Shown piece after piece: positions 36,423 to 37,444 of a stretch of 37,444 nucleotides of DNA. Numbering within the stretch: the stretch's first letter is position 1; each line of letters begins with the position of its first letter. Source of the stretch: Candidatus Kaiserbacteria bacterium RIFCSPHIGHO2_02_FULL_49_16 (GTDB lineage Bacteria > Patescibacteriota > Minisyncoccia > Phycocordibacterales > UBA2100); assembly GCA_001781465.1 (NCBI GenBank), contig MFLD01000008.1, positions 1-37,444 of the forward strand, in the 5' to 3' direction. The notes under the pieces were generated by a model that was given only the letters and a program-made list of their open reading frames with translations, made no database searches and was not told where the DNA came from. The position numbers and the translations under genes were made by a program.

Positions 36423-37298
36423 ATGGACCAAACGACGTTCTACTGGACAATTGCCGCTACCATATTTGGCGGCATACAGCTATTTTTCCAGAAAGTTGTC
36501 GCGCAGGAGAAGCGCGACTCCGCTTTCAACGGTCTAATGATGTATGGCGTTTCGGGTATAGCAGTATTTATATACTTGTTTGCATACTACGGAATACCGA
36601 GCGAATGGCGCATTATCGTGGGTTTTGCGCTTGCCGGAGGCGCGCTTCACGGAATTGGGAATTACATTCGCATTGAAGCGCTCAAATACATTGATAGCGT
36701 TCTATATTTTCCTATCAACAAAGTGCTCGGACCGCTCATTGTTGTGATAGGCGGCATATTTATCTTAGGCGATTCGCTTACACCTCAGCAATACATTGGC
36801 ATTGGGACGAGTTTCATCGTGCCTATGCTCTTGATTTCTTCAACCGAACATCATAGACAGAACAATCTGCGGCAAGGAATGAAATTCGTCGTTATTTCGA
36901 CCATTTTTACTTCCGCATCTATATTGTTCACAAAACAGGCGACATCATACGAACAAGCGGTTTTGTTCGTATTTGTTATCGCCCAGATTGCCGGCTCGGC
37001 ATCTTCACTGGCAATTCTCATGAAGCAAAGGGGATTCAAGTTTTCGGGCGGCCTCGCCCTAGACAGGAGAGACATGTATCTCGGTCTTATCGCGGCAGTT
37101 CTCGGAATTTTCTCGACATACACTCTTATCACGGCATTGAGTACCGGGCTCGTGAGCTTGGTCTACGTCATTCACGCGCACTACATTCTTATTCCGATTG
37201 TTCTTTCCGTGTGGTGGTATAAAGACCATATCAATCTTCGCAAAATACTCGCCATTGTCGTATCATTCCTTGCAATTGGCTTACTATATTCAGCATGA
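36423..37298 (+). CDS. EamA/DMT-like membrane transporter
   Basis: Multiple TM segments; ALSTGLVSLVYVIHAHYILIPIVLSVWWYKDHINLRKILAI. Confidence 0.65.
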   Translation: MDQTTFYWTIAATIFGGIQLFFQKVVAQEKRDSAFNGLMMYGVSGIAVFIYLFAYYGIPSEWRIIVGFALAGGALHGIGNYIRIEALKYIDSVLYFPINKVLGPLIVVIGGIFILGDSLTPQQYIGIGTSFIVPMLLISSTEHHRQNNLRQGMKFVVISTIFTSASILFTKQATSYEQAVLFVFVIAQIAGSASSLAILMKQRGFKFSGGLALDRRDMYLGLIAAVLGIFSTYTLITALSTGLVSLVYVIHAHYILIPIVLSVWWYKDHINLRKILAIVVSFLAIGLLYSA

Positions 37299-37444
37299 AC
37301 CAGATGAAATATTTTGACGCACACATACGAACTTTGTCGCTTACAATGACGGCACCGGGGAAGTGTTGACCAATTAGTGACGAGATAGTAGACTTTCAAC
37401 ATGACTAAATACATAGCGTCAGACTCGATTATTGGCCTCAAAGA

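Noticed and set aside
1-37444. CRISPR array, rRNA, reverse transcriptase or transposase
   Set aside because: No regularly spaced direct repeats, rRNA signatures, RT (YxDD) or transposase ORF were recognised in the sequence or ORF track.

Overview
This looks like a chromosomal segment of a Candidate Phyla Radiation / Patescibacteria (Parcubacteria-like) genome. That assignment is inferred from gene content and protein style; no database was searched. Contents in order: (i) a nonulosonic/pseudaminic-acid-type surface glycan cluster (79-5967); (ii) an adenylation-GNAT fusion followed by a Zn-dependent alcohol/threonine dehydrogenase and a Kbl-like enzyme (6011-10779); (iii) a possible toxin-antitoxin-like pair (11250-11755); (iv) secE-nusG-rplK without an adjacent rplA; (v) a minus-strand lysine/DAP block asd-lysC-dapB-dapA-dapL-lysA with a divergent ACT-domain gene; (vi) tmk, argS, ileS, recO, glyS, metG and membrane proteins. 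Three findings stand out. First, a recurrent long-range inverted-repeat leader has its 3' arm ending at the start codon. There are four copies with compensatory changes (tdh-like, dapB, ACT gene, AI-2E-type permease gene) plus one diverged analogue at lysA; it is a candidate cis-regulatory RNA for aspartate-family metabolism. Second, there are two 135-bp paralogous C-terminal cassettes (25722-25856 and 26259-26393). Their differences are what two variable regions mutagenised at adenines of one absent template would show, so they are candidate DGR targets with no RT in the window. Third, a structured, apparently non-coding segment lies between those cassettes. Palindromic in-frame inserts and gene-junction-specific microrepeats are also reported.
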